A DNA stretch of 64,000 nt, from assembly GCA_003971905.1 (NCBI GenBank), contig RSEE01000047.1, positions 1 through 64,000 on the forward strand, written 5' to 3'. The notes beneath the pieces are model-generated. The model searched no databases and was not told the DNA's origin. It saw nothing but the letters and a program-made list of their open reading frames with translations. Below are positions 34,040 to 45,318 of the stretch, piece after piece (the first letter of the stretch is position 1; every line of letters starts with the position of its first letter). The stretch is from Moniliella sp. 'wahieum'. Taxonomy: Eukaryota; Basidiomycota; Moniliellomycetes; Moniliellales; Moniliellaceae. Made by a program: the position numbers and the translations under genes.

Positions 34040-34375
34040 TTACTCGGAAAACACGTATAGCCCCCGGGCGCTGCTGGACGGCGAATCTGAGGTGGGAGAG
34101 CACTTTGCCAGGCGCGCGGGCAGTTGCGGTTCGGCGGTGATCTCGTCTCCGGCCGGGGTTGACCTGCCCCACACCTTTGGGTGTGCCCGTGAGGAGCAAG
34201 TCGCCCACCTCGAGTGTCATTGCATGTCATGATGCATCCTGGTCCTATGCAGGCTGCGCGCCGTCACATGTCGATGGCCAATGTGTGCCCATCAATGTAC
34301 CCCTTCGTCTTGGCTGCTGCAACGTCCTGTCCCGCCTTGCCCATCCCAACACCCAGCTCGACTGGGAATGGGAAC
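34040..34375 (-). pseudogene. Truncated fumarylacetoacetate-hydrolase-domain gene
   Basis: Two separated pieces of an FAH-family acylpyruvase/FAHD protein remain: FPVELGVGMGKAGQDVAAAK with YIDGHTLAIDM, then MTLEVGDLLLTGTPKGVGQV and a C terminus GLYVFSE. In intact proteins about 80-90 residues separate these blocks; here only about 15 codons do, and a stop lies between them. The N-terminal third is not visible. The central loss cannot be a one-base assembly error, so this is a genuine pseudogene or a badly mis-assembled gene. Confidence 0.65.
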
Positions 34376-35623
34376 ACGTCAGGAATTCATTGGCTGGTTC
34401 CATCTCATCGATTTGGGGGTGGTGCACCGCACTACCAGCACCCCCGTCGTCCGCGTCATTCCACCTGCATAGAAGGGGGACGATCTATGTCCCATTGCTA
34501 GTGTCTGGACTGTGTGGTTTGGGTAGGCGTGGGCGACTGAGAAGGATCGATAGGTTACGAAAACCCCCTCCGTAAAATATACATAAGAGATATCCGCCTG
34601 CTATCACTATTAGCATGATATCGATTCAGCTTCCAATCCACTGCGGCACTTGGCAAGCTGCAGAAGTAGAGCCAGGTGTACTCTGATACCATTTCAGTCC
34701 CCATCTTTAGGCCACATCGAACGATCGAGCCTGTCGTCTCTCGCCATGGCGAAGTTCTCAGTCCAAGATGGTGGGCGCGTGAGAACTGAGCCTCAATGCT
34801 GAGCTGAGCAGAAGCATCCAACACGTGACATCACGGCGCACGTCTAATACTACCCAGGTTGGCCAGACAACGTCCGTGCTTGCTTCCGTAGGATTTCATC
34901 GATGATTGGTCAGATGGCGGCATTGGAATACAGACTGCGTTGATGTTCGGCCCAAGTCGTGTCAAAACTTGGTCTCTGCTGAAACAGCTGAAGGCTGAAG
35001 GCTGAAGCTTGGTGCCAGAGAAAGGGATGTGAACACAAGTAAACGTTGGCCGGGGTGCTGGGAGGCAGAGGCGGGGCGAATCGGCATATGCTATGCCTGC
35101 TGCATCGCACAAGCTACAGCAAGTTCTATGCCTGGGAGTTCCTGCAGTGGACCTTGTGAACCTTGTCTCATTATGCCGTTCATATTTAACTTTGAAGAAT
35201 CCCGCTTGACCAATCATCTCCTCTCTCACTGTCGACGGTACACCATACCTCTCATGCACGTATGTCTCCCGGACACGGCCTCGTCGCGGCCGATCCGTGC
35301 TGGGAAACGGTATTTCGCAATGGGAGCGCTCCCACGCACGAAGAAGCACCAGCATCGATCCGATCCGAGAATCGCATCCCTGCTGCGCGCCATGCGGGGC
35401 GAACGTCCGCGGCAAACGTCCACGGTGTGTAGGCTACCATACCCGTGCCCCGATTACGCTGACATGACCAATGGGATCGAATCGACCCAGTCGGGTCGAC
35501 AGCGCCGAAAGCAACCCGTCTGGCTGCCTCCAACCCATCAAGCACTAGGAGTGGGGGCGTGGGGGTAGAAACCCATGCGTGGCTCGCAATGGGGGCAAGC
35601 GACGTGGGCGGTGGAGGCGATTG
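34376..35623. other. No recognisable gene
   Basis: Minus-strand ORF 34831-35415 (194 residues) and plus ORF 35029-35568 overlap on opposite strands; neither has a recognisable motif. Confidence 0.4.
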
Positions 35624-36718
35624 TTAGCCGGAAGGGACTGGGGAAGGGGACAAGGCGACGACGGGCGAAGCCGGTGGCGCATCGTCCCACTTGCCTCGGA
35701 GCGGGGGCAAGGCCAAGGCAAAGGCGTCGGAGGAAGTGGCTTGTTCCTCGGGGGGGCTCCATCCTGCTCGGGGAGGCAAGCTTCGTTCAAACGCCATGAG
35801 CGCATGCACGAATCCTAGGTTGGGACACGCCTGTCGTCGTTGGCCTACGACAAAGTCGTACGCGCGTACCCAGGACCAGTGGCGGGCGTGCATCAGGTAC
35901 GCGACGACGGCCACCACAGACCGGCTTTGGCCAGCAAGACAGTGGACGTACACTGGGCTCTGGGCTTGGTGAGCGGCGTCTGGATCAGGTGCCAGGGGGT
36001 ATAGGCTAGGGGTGAGTGGGGCGCCAAGCGCAGTGCGCTCTCGCGTCTGGGGCGGAGCAGGCAGGGCAGGAGACATACCAAGGAAAACACACGCTTGTCG
36101 CATCCCGTCCTCAACCTCGGGCGCATCAACAAAGTCCCGCAGAGGGATGCGGTGGACGAGGTCAAAGGTGGAAGGCAGATGCAGGTTGGGCCATCCGCCG
36201 GGGGGGATTCCTCGGCCATATTGAGGATGCGGCGCACGCCGAGCTGGTGCAGACTGCGGACCTGGGCGGGGGGTGGTGATGTCTGGTCCGAGGTAGAGAA
36301 AGTTGGGGATGATGCAGCTCACCTCCTCCTCCTGCTTGGGTGCAGGGGTGTGGAGGAGAGGCGCGGTGTTGAGTCGGGTGAGCTGTGGGCGGCGGTTTTG
36401 AGGGGGGGGGCGAGGGAAGGAGCGCGGGGGGGGCGGGGGAGGGGGACAAGGGAGGGGGAGCCGAGCGGCTGATGGGCTGGCTGGAAGGCGGGGGGGGGAG
36501 ATCGGCCCAAGGACGGCGCTCATGGCGTCGGGGGGGGGACGGGATGCCTGGGCGGGAGTACGGGGAGGCAGGGCGAGGGGGAGGCGAGGGGGACGTTCAT
36601 GTGCGGGGGCGAATGGAGGAGGAGGGGGGGGGGCAGGGGGCGGGAGAGGTGGGGGTGGGGCAGGGGCGGGAGAGGTGGTGTGGACCCAAGCTGGGCTAGA
36701 AGGCCAAGGCCCAATCAT
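35624..36718 (-). CDS. Dual-specificity protein phosphatase
   Basis: Cys-dependent phosphatase of the DUSP class. The signature VYVHCLAGQSRSVVAVVAYL contains the HCxxGxxRS loop with catalytic Cys and Arg. Upstream, CIIPNFLYLG is the usual DUSP entry motif, and LRDFVDAPEVEDG plausibly supplies the general-acid Asp. The N terminus is extremely Pro-rich (about 36300-36690), and the C terminus is Pro/Ser-rich. Start could be MIGPW (36718) or MSAVLGPIS (36523). Between the entry motif and the acid loop the best match (GVRRILNMAEE-like) lies in another frame for about 20 codons, flanked by two compensating indels. Substrate, MAPK or otherwise, is unknown; no kinase-interaction motif is clear. Confidence 0.8.
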   Translation of the reverse strand: MIGPWPSSPAWVHTTSPAPAPPPPLPPPAPPPPPPFAPAHERPPRLPLALPPRTPAQASRPPPDAMSAVLGPISPPRLPASPSAARLPLPCPPPPPPPRSFPRPPPQNRRPQLTRLNTAPLLHTPAPKQEEEVSCIIPNFLYLGPDITTPRPGPQSAPARRAPHPQYGRGIPPGGWPNLHLPSTFDLVHRIPLRDFVDAPEVEDGMRQACVFLGMSPALPAPPQTRERTALGAPLTPSLYPLAPDPDAAHQAQSPVYVHCLAGQSRSVVAVVAYLMHARHWSWVRAYDFVVGQRRQACPNLGFVHALMAFERSLPPRAGWSPPEEQATSSDAFALALPPLRGKWDDAPPASPVVALSPSPVPSG

Positions 36719-36852
36719 ATCCAGCCCAGCAGCTGGAGCAGGGCATGCGTCCTGGGCCAGCGGGCAGGCACTATGCGTAGGCACTATGCCACCAGGCACT
36801 AGGCACGAGGCAGCGCACGCCAGGCACCGCAGTGGCACTGCCAGGGCCAGTG

Positions 36853-36880
36853 TCACGCGTCACGCGTCACATGTCACACA
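36853..36880 (-). repeat. Heptad array, TCA + CGCG / CATG
   Basis: TCA-CGCG-TCA-CGCG-TCA-CATG-TCA-CACA in exact phase, about 135 bp upstream of the earlier phosphatase start. Confidence 0.8.
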
Positions 36881-37183
36881 TCCGCCTCAGCAGCGCCCTG
36901 CCTGCGCTGCGCTGCGCTGCCCTGCGCTGCACTGCCCTCGGCTGCCGCGGCGCCTGCAGCGGCACGCAGCGGCGCCCAGCTTGCTCCAGCACTCCAGCAC
37001 TCCAGTGCCCCGCGCCCCGGCGCTCCAGCCTGCCCGCCCGCTCCAGCCCCGTCGTCGGAGCTGCGGAGAACGGCGGACCGATCGGTGGCGGCGGCGGCGG
37101 GGTAAACAACGCTACCAGCGCCAACGCTACATGGCCAACCGTAGCGTTAACCCCGGCAGAATAACCGGTGACTGAAACTCAAG

Positions 37184-37204
37184 TCACTAGTCACTAGTCA
37201 CTAG
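37184..37204 (-). repeat. Heptad array, TCA + CTAG
   Basis: Three consecutive TCA-CTAG units. Confidence 0.8.
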
Positions 37205-37520
37205 CGAACTAGCAACTCCGGAACGGTACCAGAATCCCAGCCTCCGCGCACCGCCCATGCCTCCCTTGCCCTCCGTCGTGCCCCCTCTCTCTGCTGAGTT
37301 CGCCCCCCCCCCATTTGTTCCAGCCGCAGCGTTCCACACGTTCCACGTCACACACTACACATGCCACACGCTCCACCGCATCCGCGGTAGGATAGGTCGA
37401 TGATGGATATTGCATCGATGATACCAGCTGTCCCCGCGCTCCGCTGGCACCCGGCCACCCTGCCTTTGGTCCTCGGTTGCGTTCGCCTCAGTGGCCGGCC
37501 TCAGTAAAGCTAGTAAGACG

Positions 37521-37561
37521 TTACCGGTGACCGGTGCCGGTGAAGGGTGAAGCTTGAAGCT
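37521..37561 (+). repeat. Heptad array, TGA + CCGG / AGCT
   Basis: TGA-CCGG-TGC-CGG-TGA-AGGG-TGA-AGCT-TGA-AGCT; one unit is shortened by a base and one word is degenerate. Confidence 0.65.
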
Positions 37562-38673
37562 CGGTCGTGTGATCAATACCAATGCCTCTCAACCAGCCCG
37601 GAGCTCTTTCCGTTGGCCCGCCTAACGTCCAACTCTACCACACTACCCAGAGACTCCTCCAGACGCAGTGCTCGGCCAGCTGGCCAGGCCTGCCTCAGGA
37701 CCATCTCGTCTTGAAATACGAGTGATGCGTTCGGGGGTCGTTGCTGGTTATGACCGGATACCCCTTTGGCATAGGTTTGCTGGACCAGGGTGGGTGTTGG
37801 GGCGTTGAGTGTTGGGCATGGACTACAGCGTAAATTACACCGTACCGTAGAGTCTGCGGTAATTGAAAATGGAAATGGCAGGAGAACTGGACATGTGACA
37901 TGCATGTGACCCAGGCACGGCAGATGAAAATACGGGGGTGACGGCGTCGAGCGCGCCAAACCTCGAGAGCTCCGCTACGTTGCGGCAGGGGGGCAGCCAC
38001 CGTCGCCTGCGGGGGTAGGGGGCACTAGAGGGCAGCTCCTGGCTGACCAGTGGTTCTGGATTACCGCTGAGCGGTGACCATGTGAGTTTTCCGGTTTTAA
38101 AATTTAATTCAGGGCCATTTATTGGATCGGGGCGCCAAACGCCATGCCAACGCCAACGCTTTTGCCCAGCCCCGGTCCCCTCGGGCATTGGCTGCGTTTG
38201 CCGAGGTCAACCGAGGGGACGTGTACTTGCCACGGGCGTGGGGGAGGGATCGCTTCCGCCAGGTTGAACGTGACATGCGTCTGGGCCTGAGGATCTGAGA
38301 CCCCAGCGCTCAGTGCCCCGCCTGAATAAGGAAGGCACCGAGTCGAAGCAGCCCTGGGATCTGAGAGCCAGGCTGCGCCGTGGGCTACCAGACGCGTGGA
38401 TCGCTCCGTTGATCGACAACATGAGTCGATCATGCCCATGAGAGATTGTCGGTTGCAAGAAGTCCCCTGCAGCGTGAGGGGATCAGACATGTGACCGACG
38501 ATCGTCCATCCCGGTCGCACCACAGCCGCATCTGTCGCCCCCCACAGTCCGAGCTGAGAAGCTCCCGCCAGCGCCGCACCTCCCCTGGCAAGCCCATCAG
38601 ATTCATCCAACCCTTCCTCTGAATTACCTGATGCCTCAGGGCCTCAGGCCTGACACGTCTCATCGAGCATTAG

Positions 38674-41058
38674 TCAGGCATCCCTCCCCCCCCCCTTCTC
38701 TCTCCAGGGTAGCTCAGGGGAGTAGGAGTACTGAGGATCTGAGTTTTCCTTCGTCTGCCTAATTAAAAGCCGGGCATGCCTGGCCGAAGCCCAGACAGTA
38801 TAGCCGCTTCTGCTCGATCCACACGCCGAGAACCCGCCAGCCCGCTTGCCTCTTCTGCAGACGACGAATAAACAATTATACCCAGCACAGATCCACATCC
38901 AACATTCCAGCCCCCCATGTGGCCACCCCAACCAAGCCCCATCCGGCACCATGCACCATGCACCAGCCCCCTGCTCCACGGACCGGCTGTGCCAGCGGTC
39001 AAGCCGGAGCGGGTGCCTCGCCCGAGGCGGATTGGTCCACATGCTGCCCAAGGCGCCTACCACCGCATCCACCTCTTCCACCGGCACCCCGCACGAAATG
39101 AGGATGAGGCGGCGGTACGCGGCCATGGCGGGGCCGGTGCCTTGGGCGGCGAGCGCCGCGTCGCAGTACGCCGTCTCGGCGGCCGAACAGCTTTTGGGCG
39201 CGTAGGACCGCGTCGCGCGCCTGGGCCAGGTCGCGTCCAAGTCGGTCGCAGGTTCAGGAAGGCTTCTACCGTTCCTGGAGCCGCGTGCGGAGAGGGAAGT
39301 GGCGACCAAGGTGGTCCACGCCGGGCGTGCGGAGACGTTTGGCGCGAGCGCGCATCGACGCATAGGACCGCGCTAAATCTTCCGCCCGCCGTTTGGCCAC
39401 GGCGGCTTCGAGACGCGGTCGCGCTTCGCCTCGTGCCTCGAGGCGCGCCTTGGCCTGCCTTGGGCGCTGGGCCAGCGTTTCCAGCGCCCGTTCGCTCTCG
39501 GCCGACTCGGTGGCAATTTGCGTCTGCAACGCTTGGGCTTGCGATAACATGCGGTCCGACTCGATCAGCTCCGCATCGTACGCGTCGGCGAGCGCAGTCA
39601 GGTGGGAGACCATGGGGCCTACCTGGCTCGCTGCTCGCTGCGCCGCGCTCGCCACACTGCGCTCGCGGAGGAGGCAAACTCATCTCGCCTGGCGCGGCAG
39701 GCCCAGTGCGCGGCGGCGAGGCACGGAACCGTTCGTCCACAATGTAGTCCTCGGCCCGACTTGCTTCGTGGTTGCGTTTCTTGGCGTCCGCCCCGTGTTC
39801 AAGCAGAGACGGACGAGGCGCTTGGAACGTGCCCGCCGCGCGGCCATCGTCAGTGCCGTCTCGCCCTCGTCGTCAGGAAAGTTGAGCATGTCGGCCAACT
39901 GGGTCCCGTACTCGCGTAGCCGCGTGAGCATCGTCTCGAGGTAGTACCGCGTTGCATGGGGCTTGCCTCGGCTCAGGGCAATCAATGGTATGATGGAACA
40001 CGGTGCGGTCCGAACGATCAATGTGAATGCTGCGGTGTGCAAGAGATCAAACAGTTCGGGGAACTTGCGTAGATCGTAATTGTTGCTAAACATCACTGCG
40101 CGCATCAATGCCGTCTGGCCCGACGTGTTCACCCGAAACATGTCCGCCCCCGCCGACAAGAGCAGCTTGACAATCCGTACCTGCCCATCGCACCACGCCC
40201 AATGCAGGGGTATGCTCGTCATCGTCAATCGACATGTTGGGATCAAAGTCAGCGGGGGGCGAGAGCAGCAGGTGGGGCACGGTGGTGCTTTCCGAGATAA
40301 AGTAGTCGAGAATAATCTCAGCATAGCGCGCCGCATTGTCACCTCGTCTCCTGGGTACCGTCCATACTGGTCCGGCTCGAGCGCCGAGCCACCCCGCACA
40401 AACGGTTCTGCGTCCATGGGCGAAGGGTGCGCGACGAACTCGAGCTCTCGCTCGGTGGCGGGCTGAGACTGCCATCGCTCGCGGCTTGCACGGACGCCTG
40501 CCGCCTCGCGCGGCCTCCCCGCGCAGGCGGGTCGAGGTCCATGCTGTCCGAGTCGGCCGTGGGCTCGCGCTTGGCCTTGGCTACGGCCGGGGTGGCCTTC
40601 TTGGCCTTGGTGGTGCTGGCGGTAATGTGTTTGGGTGGGGCGGCGAGGTGGCACTGGGCACGTAGCTCGTGATGGGTCGAGAAGGTGAGCAATGTTGTAC
40701 ACATGCGCCAGCTTGATCGCACTCTCGAGCGGGATCCAAGTACCTGGCAGGCAGAGGGTCAGCTTGCGCGCGCTGACGGGCCACGCGCCACGCGCCGGGA
40801 CAGGACAACCAACGTACCTTGGTACTTGCCGTACCCGCCCTGGACCTTTTCGTGCGTCTCACGCTGCACGTCGCGCTCAAGCACGCGGGTGCGCTGCGGC
40901 TTGTCCAGGCCGACGACCTTGAGGATCTGGGTAGCGTTGAGCCAGTTGTCGGCGCGGCGGCGCATGACGGCGACGCTGTTGACCACGCATTCGTACACGG
41001 GCACGCCGCTGTAGGTGGCCTTGTAGATCTTGCCTTCGACGGCGTTCTTGGGCGCCAT
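38674..41058 (-). CDS. MBP1: MBF-type APSES transcription factor with ankyrin repeats
   Basis: G1/S transcription factor of the Mbp1/Swi4/Swi6 class. The start at 41058 gives [18 protein letters not shown]; the APSES/KilA-N DNA-binding domain includes [20 protein letters not shown] and continues over a 74-bp intron (40744-40817) into [21 protein letters not shown] Ser/Lys-rich linker with [10 protein letters not shown] follows, then ankyrin repeats ([50 protein letters not shown]), a helical coiled coil ([17 protein letters not shown] onward) and a C-terminal [20 protein letters not shown] block, typical of Mbp1-like heterodimerisation tails. Several one-base frame changes interrupt it, and the exact C terminus is uncertain. 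A run of 16 C just upstream of the ATG lies in the leader. Confidence 0.85.
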
Positions 41059-41917
41059 GGCGATGGGGGGGGGGGGGGGGCAGAGAGGGGCGCGGGAGCA
41101 AGAGACGCGCAGGACGGCGGGGGGAGGGAGGGGGCGGCAGCCGCAATGGACGCGCCGCGTGTCTGCGCACCCGCACGCCCAGGCGGGCCAGCAGCAGCCA
41201 GCAGCAGCCAGCTGCCCCCCAGCACGCCGCAGCGGCCAGAGCGCGACGCTTACCTCATGCGGCACCGCACCAGTGTGCAGCCGTGCGCACCCACCCGCTG
41301 CGGCCCCCGCACGCCGCTGCACATTTCAAGTTTCCATCCCCCAGTGCGCATTTCAAATTGCAATCCCCACCGGATGCGCACCCCGCCACGCTGGCAGCTG
41401 CCCACGCGCACCCCAGCCGTGTTGCACCGATCCACGCAGTGCCATGGTCTCCGTCCGCCCGTCCGTGCAGAACTCGCCTCGGGCTACTCTTGCGCCCACC
41501 CCCCTTGGGCTGCGCCCACCCCCCTTGGGCTGGCGACACGTTACATGGGACTACTATACCAGCCCAGCAGCAGCCGGGCGCACCACCATGCACGTTCCCC
41601 CTTCCCTTTGGGCGCAGCGAGCAGGCAAATGAGAGTCCAGATGGGAGAGAATACGAGCAGGTTACAGTACGGAGGATGGGGACAAGGAGAAAGTGCGGAA
41701 GGACAGGAACCGAAAAAGGCATCAGTGAGAACAAAAAAAAAAGAGCAAACGCGTCGCAAGAAACGCTGGTACAGATGTAGGTACGAGCAGGGCGAATGGG
41801 GGTTGCTCCCATTCCCTGGCACCCAGCTTGGCTGCGACATGGGGCGAGGAGAGGGGGAGCGCAGCACCCTTATCAAGCGCTGCACTCCACGCCTGCAGCC
41901 TACCAGAACGCAAGCGA
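41059..41917. promoter_or_regulatory. Intergenic between MBP1 and chitin deacetylase
   Basis: Contains the MBP1 promoter and the 3' end of the deacetylase gene. Features seen: a 16-base G run (41065-41080), a duplicated cccccttgggctgcgccca-like block near 41500-41530, and an A10 run near 41734. Confidence 0.45.
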
Positions 41918-43388
41918 TTACAAGGCCAGTGCAGCCGCGCCCCCATTGCAGCGAGGGCCGCAGAGCCCAAGCTGGCAAACTGGGTGAGCGCCACGTCGCC
42001 AGACTTGGAGCCGTGCTGTGCATCATCGCTGCTTCCCTTGCTGGATCCAGAAGAGGGCTGCGCTGGGCTTGAGAGTGGCCTGGGAGCTGGAGGAGACAAT
42101 GCCCACTTCAATCGAGCCGACGGAGGAGGCGGTGATGTCACTAGCAGAGGGCAGGCCGGAAGGCATGATGTTGCCACCGGTGTACTGCTCAAAGTTGGGG
42201 TAGACAAACGATGCTTCACGGTACGGTTGGGTCTTGTTCTGGCACACGTGCACAGGGGTGATGTACTTGTAGGCACCGGCAATCGAAGGGTACTCTACAG
42301 GAGCAGGCAGCACAAGTTAGTAACACAATCCATCGACCAGCGGAACACGTGCCGGGGGGGGGGGGGGGACGTACCAGTGATCATCATTTGCATCGTGTCC
42401 GCGTTGATTTCATGGGTCAGAACCACGACGCCGCCAGTCTGGCCCGCGGGACCCTTGGCCTTGCTCACGATCGAGCGTAGTTGGCTTCAATCTGGGAGGT
42501 AGGGGCCGAGCCTTGGGGCTGGACGTTCCAGTCGTCCGTGTCGTCGGTCCAGATGATCGTCTCGAGGCCCAAGCCATACGCAATGGCACGGACGCGGTCA
42601 TCCACACATCACCAAACGGCGGGCGCCAAGAAGTAACGGTGACGCCCGTCACCCACTTGATCGCTTTGACCGTGTAGAACAGTTCAGCAAACACTTGGCT
42701 GCTGGTGAGCGCCGTCATGTAGTGGTGGGACCACGTGTGGGCACCAATTTGATGACCGTCCGTCAGACCACGCTGGGCTTGCAGCGGCCAGTTGAGAACG
42801 TTGGATCCAATGTAAAAGAGCGTGGCCTTCTGCTTCTTGGACTTGAGGAAGTCATAGAAGGCATTGTGGGTGCAGTTGGGCCCATCGTCAAAGGTGAGGC
42901 CCCAGGTACCAGGCTCGTCGCAAGTATACGTATCGGGCGGGATACCAGGTGCCTTGGGATGGACACACTTGGACGAAGTCCACCAGCAGTCCGGATCTTG
43001 GCCTGCATTGTACTGAGTACCCTGCTGCGAACCCGACGGCTGGCCTTTGGGGGCGTGTTGGGGATCTTGACTTGCTTCTGGATGTCAGACCAGACCGATT
43101 GGGCCTCCTGGTCGCCGTTCATAATGTCGGCGATCTGCCAGTTGGTCGGGAACGCCTTGGTAAGGACGAAGCGGGGGCGTAGTTGTAATACTTGCACTCG
43201 GTCGCCGTGTCGGTGATGGTCTGCCACGACTGGTCATTGTAGCTGGCTTGGCGGCGCTGCATCCCACGCTTTGCCACATCGGCCTGCAATGCAGGGGCAA
43301 GACGACCGGGGAAGCCGGCGCCGACGTGGGCGCAGGCCTGGCCCGCCATCAAGGTTGCCGTACTGATCAGGAACGCGAGGTTGAGCAT
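41918..43388 (-). CDS. Chitin deacetylase, polysaccharide deacetylase family (CE4), GPI-type
   Basis: Secreted wall enzyme converting chitin to chitosan. Start 43388 gives the signal peptide MLNLAFLISTATLMAGQACA. The NodB domain shows LTFDDGPNCTHNAFYDF (metal Asp), IGAHTWSHHYM (His-x3-His), WRPPFGDV, and VVVLTHEINADTMQMM. An 80-bp intron (42295-42374) with a TTACTAAC branch point and a 15-base C run on the coding strand joins MIT to EYPSIAGAYKYI. The tail is Ser-rich and ends in a small hydrophobic stretch (SLGSAALAAMGA...), a probable GPI-attachment signal; the stop at 41918 needs one base change in a G run. Several other one-base frame changes occur. Family with Cda1-3 of basidiomycetes; paralogue assignment is not possible. 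Confidence 0.85.
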
Positions 43389-45318
43389 CTCGTAAGGGAC
43401 TAAGAACGAGTGGTGCCGTCGAGGCGCGAAGAGAAGGTGGAAGGAGAAGGGGAGAAAATCTGGGAGGGGTGGTGGTGATGGAGAGACGAAAGAGTTGGAT
43501 CCAAGGGGGAGGAAGAGACGGAGGAAGTGTGGCAATGATGCTCTTTTGGGGGGCGCGAGACCTGAGGCACAGTGGCGAATATAGAGAGCGAGTGTGCTTT
43601 CGCGCAGAGCGAGAATAGTATAACAGCCCTTGTCCGCACTGCTTGCACCCCCCGTCTGCCAAGCCGCCCAGGCTGCTCGCTCACACCCTCTAGCTGGCTT
43701 GGCGCTGCGGCTCAGCGTTGAGGCTCAACGCGCAACGCCCAACTCAGGCGCAAGAGTGAGACTCACTGGTCGCCACGGCAGGCCAGCGGCCAGTCAGCGC
43801 CGTGTGTATACGGGGCAGGGGAGGGAGCGTAGGCTGGTCGATCCAGTCAACGATGACTTTCATCGATACCAAGTGAGGCCTGAGGGTCGTTCCAACGGCG
43901 TGTCTTGGGCTGAAGCTTGGAGAGCGAGCGAAGCGATCCCAGCACTCGCCCCGTGGTGGGTGTGGAGCAGGCAGGCGAGGTGCGGGGGGGGGCGTGCAGA
44001 GCCAAGCCTTTACCCCTCGCACTAGCCCTCTGCCCCTGTGGCTCTCGCCCTTGCCTGCCCACCGACAGGCCACTCCGGGGCAGAACGGGAGACGGAGCAA
44101 GTCGGTTGACAATGGCTGGGCGCTGGAGGGGCGGGGCTCTGGCGGCGGATGATGTCAATGATGTGCCCGGTGACGTCGATGCTGCGATGATCGATGACGC
44201 TGACGGGGGTCTGGTGGGGGCAGCGGCGTGGCTGCGCAAGGGCGGGGAGGCGCACGCAAATCTCAACCAGCGGCATCATCCCTCACGCGTGGCACCTCCA
44301 GCAGAACGCCCCCGCGCCGAATCACCCACCACGCATCCGTGCAGCAGCCATTCAAACTTGCAATGCAGGCGCCCACTTCCGGAGGGCGAGCAGCTAGATT
44401 AACAAACGAATCGCCAATCGGAGCGAGAGCAGCGCGTGGGCAGCCTGCCGTCTTGGCGCGCAATCGCTTCCTTCGGAGCGTCGTCCTACACACGTGTCCG
44501 CCCTGTCCTCCCGCTCCTGACAATCCGTCGTCGCTTTCGGGCGCGGGCAGCAGGTATGGCCTAGACCTATACGCACAACGCCCAAGGCCCATGGCACATC
44601 AAGTCATGCCAATCAAGTCGGCCCCAGCATCCATTCAATTTGTTCCGTCTCCAGCTGCAAGGCGTCCCCCAGGCCTCTTCAAGTCTCAAGCTCCAAGCTT
44701 CAAGCTTCAAGCTTCAAGGTTGAACGCACCATTGAAGCTAGTTGAAGGCTTGACGTCTCAAGATCTTCGACAATCTCGCTCGCAAGAGGAGAGCGCGGTA
44801 CGACTCGCCTGGCTGTGGCAGTCACTTGTCAGGGGCTATCGGCCCAGCGGATTAGGTCATCCTCCTCAGCAGTCCGAAAAGACATGGTTGGAGTTGAGGG
44901 CCTGTTGGGCGGGAGTAACGGGACCATGCAACGGCGCCTGGGCTGTGCTCGGTGCCCGCCCGGAGCAGGTAGGCGGGGTGGCGGTTGGTGGGGGCGCTGG
45001 GCGAGCGCTAGCGTTGGTTGAGCGTCGAGTGCTCGGTGCCCGACGCAGGGGCGCAATCACCGCCCGAATGCACGGACCCCGGCGCAGCTGGCTGTGGGCC
45101 CAGCGCCAGCACCGCAGTGGAGCTGTCTGGGGCAGCAGCTGCCTCCACGTCACCGGTCACCCACCGCCCTCCCACACGCCCACGCTTCGGGCAGCTGGAG
45201 CACTGGTCAGGGTTACGTGGTAGGGTTGGGCTTTGCATGGCGTGCCTAGCAGCTGGTGCATGCAATCAAGCAATGCTGCCACACCCCCACAGACCAACAC
45301 CTCCTCTGCCCCACACCA
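43389..45318. other. Gene-free region
   Basis: About 1.9 kb without a recognised gene, between divergent genes. ORF 44228-45223 (331 residues) is low-complexity and overlaps equally long antisense ORFs, so I do not call it. A heptad array lies at 44686-44716 and TGA words at 43700-43740 and 44140-44205. Confidence 0.45.
44686..44716 (-). repeat. Heptad array, TCA + AGCT
   Basis: TCA-AGCT-CCA-AGCT-TCA-AGCT-TCA-AGCT-TCA in exact phase; four AGCT words in a row. Confidence 0.8.

Larger units (their letters stand above)
36719..38673. other. Gene-free region
   Basis: About 2 kb with no recognised gene. Heptad arrays at 36853-36880, 37184-37204 and 37521-37561, and a C10 run near 38686. Other TGA words occur at 38060-38080 and 38625-38655. 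Confidence 0.5.

Noticed and set aside
38917-39747. 276-residue plus-strand ORF
   Set aside because: Lies antisense to the coiled-coil part of MBP1, which has clear family motifs.
40819-42072. 417-residue plus-strand ORF
   Set aside because: Antisense to the MBP1 first exon and the deacetylase 3' end; Pro/Arg-rich composition typical of an antisense GC-rich frame.
44228-45223. 331-residue plus-strand ORF
   Set aside because: Includes the heptad array region and overlaps several antisense ORFs; no motif or splice signal supports it.
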